From Pseudomonadota bacterium (GTDB lineage Bacteria; Bdellovibrionota_C; UBA2361; OMIW01): a stretch of DNA of 19,656 nucleotides. The DNA lies in NCBI GenBank assembly GCA_900299205.1, contig OMIW01000151.1, forward strand, positions 1 through 19,656, given 5' to 3'. Shown here in pieces: positions 16,098-19,656 of the stretch. A model generated the notes under the pieces. That model was not told the origin of the DNA, did no database searches, and saw only the letters and a list, made by a program, of their open reading frames with translations. Positions within the stretch are counted from its first letter, which is position 1. Each line of letters opens with the position of its first letter. The position numbers were made by a program, and so were the translations under genes.

Positions 16098-16658
16098 TCA
16101 ACCTCGTACTGAACGAACAGAGAGCAGCAGCAATAAGCCTGAAGTGGCGGCTGCGCCTCCTCCCAACAATACCAGCCACCGACGTACATCAACAAGCAGG
16201 TTTGATCCGTCAGTCTCCAGGATGTGAAAACTCCCGGCTCTGCTGACCCAGAACTGAAGAGTTAGATAGCCGACCGAAAGGCCGAGGAGGATCCACACCA
16301 AACCGAAAAGTGTCCTGATAAAAAGCCCAATATCTGACCCCATTCCACGGGGCTGAAAAGCTCCCCACTTTGGCCACAAAAAGGCAATTGCGATGGATAC
16401 TCCGCACACAACTAACATCGGCAAACCCAAAAAAATGGCCGCGAATCTCAGGATCAACTCCCATGGAGCTATGTTCGCTACACTGCCAATAGATTTCTGA
16501 GCCCCTTCCACAAATGGCCAACTATGGAACCACAAGCCCTGCATCCGTTCAGCCGAAAATAATGTACTAACACCCCCTAGAGAAAGAGCAAGAGTGGCAA
16601 ACTCAGCGAAAAAGACCGATATCTGCCGTAGGTGCCTTACCTTTCGATTAATCTCCAA
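16098..16658 (-). CDS. Four-pass membrane protein in the sctU position (SctU/FlhB-like membrane domain only)
   Basis: A 186-aa inner-membrane protein with four likely membrane segments (about 12-35, 64-96, 108-137 and 159-182). It sits directly after the sctT-position gene, where sctU normally lies. Patterns resembling the FlhB/SctU membrane domain are a basic N-terminus (NRKVRHLRQ), a GAFQPRG segment after segment 2, like the family G..F.P loop, and GLFIRTLFGLVWILLG, like the helix that follows it. SctU proteins are about 350 aa with a cytoplasmic NPTH autocleaving domain; here the protein ends after segment 4 and the inner loop is short. The start is TTG 16658 with GAGGA six bases upstream. 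The homology is inferred and could be wrong. Confidence 0.55.
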   Translation of the reverse strand: MEINRKVRHLRQISVFFAEFATLALSLGGVSTLFSAERMQGLWFHSWPFVEGAQKSIGSVANIAPWELILRFAAIFLGLPMLVVCGVSIAIAFLWPKWGAFQPRGMGSDIGLFIRTLFGLVWILLGLSVGYLTLQFWVSRAGSFHILETDGSNLLVDVRRWLVLLGGGAAATSGLLLLLSVRSVRG

Positions 16659-16766
16659 GGCTCTTCCTCATTTTTTCTCTAGAAAATGCGACAAAAATCA
16701 AATATTTGAATCTAGCCCTCATTAATTCGAATCTGCTTGCCGGGATATACTCTTACTCCTCAGAAA

Positions 16767-17285
16767 CTACCAGATCAGATTCCCTACCAACTCTCTACCA
16801 AGAAATATGAGAACCCCCAAGAAAACAACTAATCTTAACGCGCGCACCAGACCGAGAAATTCGCCTCTTCCCCTCTCTGCACACCATGCGAGAGGAACAA
16901 AACTTAGTCCAACAACAAGTCCAGCGGTTGCCGATACGAAGAGAGCCTTCTCAGCCAACCCGAGAATTATCATAAAAAAAGCCATAAAGTCTGAGGGCAA
17001 ATCTCCTGATGCGACGTTTGGGCTCAAGACGTTATTCCCTAATCCGCTTCCCGCAACACAAAGCATCCAAACTGAAAGCGATGAAGCAATCGGAACCTCA
17101 GACATCTGGCCTAGGATGACAACAGCGGCCCATGCAACAAGAACTGGAGCGAAAAATAGAAAAATCGCCCCTCCTATTTGATAGCCACTGTCAAATAGGA
17201 GCAAAATCCGTGCACCAAAACCTACGACAACCGCCAAGAGAAGCATTGACCCCACGTCAATCGATTCCTCCTCTTTCGATTTCAC
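16767..17285 (-). CDS. Polytopic membrane protein in the sctT position
   Basis: A 172-aa integral membrane protein with about five or six hydrophobic segments (12-31, 36-59, 66-85, 100-137 with a possible break, 148-170). By order (sctQ-R-S-here) it occupies the place of SctT/FliR, a usually 250-260-aa export-gate subunit. I could not match a diagnostic SctT motif, so the name is positional. It lies 19 nt after sctS. GTG 17285 has GAGAGG just upstream; GTG 17255 or ATG 17246 are alternatives. A 108-nt gap then leads to the sctU-position gene. It could be a shortened SctT or an unrelated membrane protein that replaced it. Confidence 0.55.
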   Translation of the reverse strand: MKSKEEESIDVGSMLLLAVVVGFGARILLLFDSGYQIGGAIFLFFAPVLVAWAAVVILGQMSEVPIASSLSVWMLCVAGSGLGNNVLSPNVASGDLPSDFMAFFMIILGLAEKALFVSATAGLVVGLSFVPLAWCAERGRGEFLGLVRALRLVVFLGVLIFLGRELVGNLIW

Positions 17286-17304
17286 AAAGCCTCTCGAAAA
17301 CTTT

Positions 17305-17550
17305 TTAACGAAACGCGAGCGTACCGAGATCCCTTAGAAGCATCCAACTTCGCTCCCACACGACTATCATCGCTGAAATTCCTGCTCCAAGCCGGAGGGT
17401 TAACCCGAACGACGGCATTCTTACTCCTGCTGCTCGCTCGACCATTGATACGAAAATCGAACCAGCAACTATTGCCCCTCCAACAGGGATTCCAAAGGCA
17501 ACCAAAAGGTTCATAGCCAAGACGAAGAGGTCTTTAAGCTCTGATGTCAC
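17305..17550 (-). CDS. sctS: T3SS export apparatus protein SctS (FliQ/YscS family)
   Basis: Small two-helix inner-membrane subunit of the type III export gate, present in several copies around SctR. The frame opens at TTG 17589, inside sctR. GTG 17550, with GGTGGGG just upstream, gives 81 aa and places the conserved helix-1 proline (AFGIPVGG) at residue 22, as in FliQ/SctS (86-89 aa). Helix 2 follows a short basic/polar loop (RAAGVRMPSFGLTLRLGAG) and ends WERSWMLLRDL, like the family W...L..F end. Divergence is considerable, so confidence rests on size, two-helix topology and position right after sctR. Confidence 0.7.
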   Translation of the reverse strand: MTSELKDLFVLAMNLLVAFGIPVGGAIVAGSIFVSMVERAAGVRMPSFGLTLRLGAGISAMIVVWERSWMLLRDLGTLAFR

Positions 17551-17578
17551 AAATCCCCACCGTTTTATTCCGATAAAA

Positions 17579-18163
17579 CTACTGGCCAAACAAGGACTTC
17601 ATAAGCAAGGACCACCCATCAATCGCAAAAAAAGTGAGCATCTTTGCAGGAAATGATACCGAGTCGGCCGTTATTGAGTGTATACCCACCATCGACATAA
17701 AGAGAGCCACTATGAGATCAATAACGAAAAACGGGATAAGTAACTTGACACCGCTTGCAAAAGCTCGCCTCACTTCAGATATTGCAAAGGCTCCCAGGAG
17801 AAGCTCAACGGAGGGTCCTGTGTCTCTCGTTGTTTCGGACAGGCGGGAACCATCGGGCTTCATCGACAGCCCCTGCATCTGCTTGATGACCATCGGGTCG
17901 GTGCGAGCGGAGAGGGCATCAACAATTTCCCTCGTGGAATCTGCATTACCTGACCCAGCTTCCCGTCCTCCAGAAATATGAGCCAGGGAATCCGGAGATA
18001 TTTCGAGCCGACCACCAAAGGATAAAGCGACGGATATTAAGATTACGGAAATTGCTGACGGCAAATCCGCAAAACCGAGTGCACGCCTCAATATGGCGAG
18101 CACGACCAGTGTGCGAATAAAAGATGATAAAAATATCACACTAAAAATGAACGAGGGATCCAC
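17579..18163 (-). CDS. sctR: T3SS export apparatus protein SctR (FliP/YscR family)
   Basis: Core pore subunit of the type III export gate in the inner membrane. Clear family matches are SFIRTLVVLAILRRALG (14-30), the FAISEVRRAF segment (126-135), IPFFVIDLIVALFMSMVG (143-160), and SFPAKMLTFFAIDGWSLL (170-187), which aligns with the family S.PfKlllFv.vDGW.L. The periplasmic middle (51-118) includes the expected TDP segment. At 194 aa it is shorter than usual (about 215), and about 15 residues of helix 1 seem missing. GTG 18163 is the first possible start because a TAA directly precedes it. FliP is the flagellar homologue; no flagellar genes are nearby. Confidence 0.9.
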   Translation of the reverse strand: MDPSFIFSVIFLSSFIRTLVVLAILRRALGFADLPSAISVILISVALSFGGRLEISPDSLAHISGGREAGSGNADSTREIVDALSARTDPMVIKQMQGLSMKPDGSRLSETTRDTGPSVELLLGAFAISEVRRAFASGVKLLIPFFVIDLIVALFMSMVGIHSITADSVSFPAKMLTFFAIDGWSLLMKSLFGQ

Positions 18164-18308
18164 TTACAATGTCTCGATGATTGTTTCCAACGTCATTTAC
18201 GTATCACTCAGATTTAAGATATGTCAAAACAGCCTGCTGCGCTTAATTTTTGTTCTTTCGGAGAATAAGCCCATCCGGAACGACGATACTCATTACCCAT
18301 CGGAAAAA
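18164..18308 (-). other. sctQ-sctR spacer
   Basis: A 145-nt spacer inside an otherwise compact block. On the minus strand it holds a 10-codon open frame, ATG 18196 to TAA 18164, encoding MTLETIIETL. Its stop abuts the sctR GTG. A 28-codon frame (18300-18214) has no Shine-Dalgarno sequence. Neither is convincing as a gene, but the first could couple translation into sctR. Confidence 0.4.
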
Positions 18309-19340
18309 CTAATCTACCTCAACCGCGAACCGCCCGCGATATGATCTGATAACACCTCGTCCCTCTTTATTACCATTCACCCAAAGCTCCACTCTATCAC
18401 CCAAGGGTATGCCAGTTTCAAGCATCGCACCCATTTGAGAAATCTCAGCAAGGAGTGTTGGCTCGCATGTGATACCACCAAGAACTACAGAGAAGCGTTC
18501 GAACCCTTCAGGGAAAGTCGGACCGGATGTCCTAGCAGATAGTATTTCGCATCCGAGACGCGATTCAACATCACAAATTCGAGCACTTATAAGGCTATTA
18601 TCATCGAATCTGAGCACGACACTATCAGACATCGGAATATCCAGATCGACCGCCTGACCGGTTCGAAGATAATCACGAAGAGCCGTGGGCGGAACTGCCA
18701 GCTGAGCTACCTCTATCGACATGGTAACTGGCATCGCGCTGAGTCGATGAGTCGAATGAAGCTGTAATCGCCACAGCCGATCAAGCTCATCGACCAAACT
18801 GGAGGATAGAAGCAACCACAACGATACTTGCTGGCCATTGACGAGGAACATCACCTTTACAGCCCCTCCATATTCGTGCGAAGCGATATCTATCCCTCCA
18901 AAGACACGAACCTCATTCGACCCCTCACCTCTCCAGCTGAGCGCCAAACTACCAACGAGCCTCCTCGCCAAGTACTCTAATAGTAAACCCTGGGCCTTTT
19001 GACCAACATCAGGAACAAAAGCATCTAGGAAAGAAGCCTTACTCGCCCCATCGGCCGTAACCACTAGATGGTGTCCCCCTAGTGCCAACATGACTCCTGA
19101 GCCACTCAATTGGGGCACTGCGGCTACTGGCTTTACCTCCACAACACGAATCTCTGCACCGACCGAATCGATTATAGGCAACCAAAAAACGGTAAGGTTA
19201 GGAACCCATCGTTCAGGTCGGCTTCGCAAAAACCCTCTCGATAACGCCACATGCCGCCGGTCCACCTGACGGAGGAGACCCTGCGGCTCCCAAGGAATGA
19301 GCTCGACATCAACCTCATTTTCATTCGAATAATCATTCAT
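18309..19340 (-). CDS. sctQ: T3SS cytoplasmic sorting-platform (C-ring) protein SctQ
   Basis: SctQ (YscQ/SpaO family, homologue of FliM/FliN) forms the cytoplasmic pods that sort substrates for the export gate. The C-terminal 75 residues are a clear SpoA domain, with TLLAEISQMGAMLETGIPLG then DRVELWVNGNKEGRGVI. A weaker SpoA-like domain precedes it (VPPTALRDYLRTGQAVDLDI). The N-terminal 200 residues are divergent, as is normal for the family. Length from ATG 19340 is 343 aa (YscQ is about 307). A TTG at 19373 gives 354 aa; neither start has a good Shine-Dalgarno sequence. An internal start making a short SctQ-C product, common in this family, was not evident. Position before sctR fits the canonical order. 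Confidence 0.85.
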   Translation of the reverse strand: MNDYSNENEVDVELIPWEPQGLLRQVDRRHVALSRGFLRSRPERWVPNLTVFWLPIIDSVGAEIRVVEVKPVAAVPQLSGSGVMLALGGHHLVVTADGASKASFLDAFVPDVGQKAQGLLLEYLARRLVGSLALSWRGEGSNEVRVFGGIDIASHEYGGAVKVMFLVNGQQVSLWLLLSSSLVDELDRLWRLQLHSTHRLSAMPVTMSIEVAQLAVPPTALRDYLRTGQAVDLDIPMSDSVVLRFDDNSLISARICDVESRLGCEILSARTSGPTFPEGFERFSVVLGGITCEPTLLAEISQMGAMLETGIPLGDRVELWVNGNKEGRGVIRSYRGRFAVEVD

Positions 19341-19391
19341 ATGGAGCGATTTTTGCTTTACATTCCAGAGCAACGAACGGGCTACTCAGAG

Positions 19392-19652
19392 TTAGTCCCC
19401 CTCGAATCTTACCGGCTCCTGAAGCTCCCCGAGGGCCTGACGCAGTTCTGTACCCAATAACGGTATCCGGGTTGAGGCTGGAAGAACCGCCATTATCTGT
19501 GCTACCTCTCCAAGCTCTTCTCCCAAGTGGGCATCCTGTTCAAGAAACGTCTGCGACTCACGACCATCCAGTAATACCGCGATCGCCACCATCGCACGCT
19601 GAGCCGGAGGTAGTTTCCTGAAACGCTCTAATCCAGCCATAAAAGATTCCAC
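19392..19652 (-). CDS. Small protein upstream of sctQ, possibly partial
   Basis: I do not recognise it. The 86-residue frame begins GTG 19652 (or ATG 19640, with GGA eight bases upstream) and is open to the window edge, so it could be the end of a longer gene. It is helical and acidic in its second half (DAHLGEELGEVAQIMAVLP, then LRQALGEL). It ends 18 nt before the TTG 19373, or 51 nt before ATG 19340, of sctQ. Genes upstream of sctQ in T3SS operons often encode SctO, SctP or SctL, but no such family match is visible. The segment LERFRKLPPAQRAMVAIAVL faintly recalls FliG-type helices. Confidence 0.5.
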   Translation of the reverse strand: MESFMAGLERFRKLPPAQRAMVAIAVLLDGRESQTFLEQDAHLGEELGEVAQIMAVLPASTRIPLLGTELRQALGELQEPVRFEGD

Positions 19653-19656
19653 AGCA

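Overview
This window looks like chromosomal DNA of a Gram-negative bacterium. The evidence is an outer-membrane TonB-dependent receptor, two lipobox signal peptides, NagZ and RlpA (murein recycling and septal wall), and an inner-membrane type III secretion (T3SS) export apparatus. Base composition appears moderate (near 50% GC by eye, not computed), and GTG and TTG starts are common. Gene content is compatible with a proteobacterial or deltaproteobacteria-like lineage, but nothing here fixes the phylum. The MurA active site has Asp where most bacteria have Cys. This trait is known from Chlamydiae and mycobacteria and is not by itself diagnostic.

Layout. 1-581: 3' part of an RlmD-type 23S rRNA methyltransferase gene. 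622-3505: a zinc-uptake unit, made of a ZnuD-like receptor (minus) divergent from a Zur/Fur-type repressor (plus), with a candidate operator over the shared promoter region. 3502-5479: prfA-prmC (minus), release factor 1 and the enzyme that methylates its GGQ glutamine, overlapping by 14 nt. 5480-8186: a 484-bp non-coding stretch holding a candidate heat-shock (sigma-32-like) promoter and a long hairpin-rich leader, then groES, groEL and a strong terminator. 8325-10042: murA overlapping a short rlpA. 10204-10566: a small unrecognised helical protein with its own terminator. 10614-13182 (minus): nagZ, nth and a DUF4397-type lipoprotein. 13344-15247 (plus): panB, panD, smpB. 15342-19656 (minus): a T3SS gene block.

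The T3SS block is the most interesting region. Read 5'->3' on the minus strand it runs: a small protein at the window edge, sctQ (paired SpoA domains), sctR, sctS, a 172-aa membrane protein in the sctT position, a 186-aa membrane protein in the sctU position, an 87-aa helical protein, and a 147-aa TPR protein resembling T3SS chaperones. The order matches canonical sctQ-R-S-T-U. However, the last two membrane proteins are much shorter than usual. The one in the U slot has four membrane segments and then stops, with no NPTH autoprotease domain and a shortened cytoplasmic loop. This suggests a highly divergent or reduced export gate. These assignments are inferences from position, topology and remembered consensus patterns; no database search was run.
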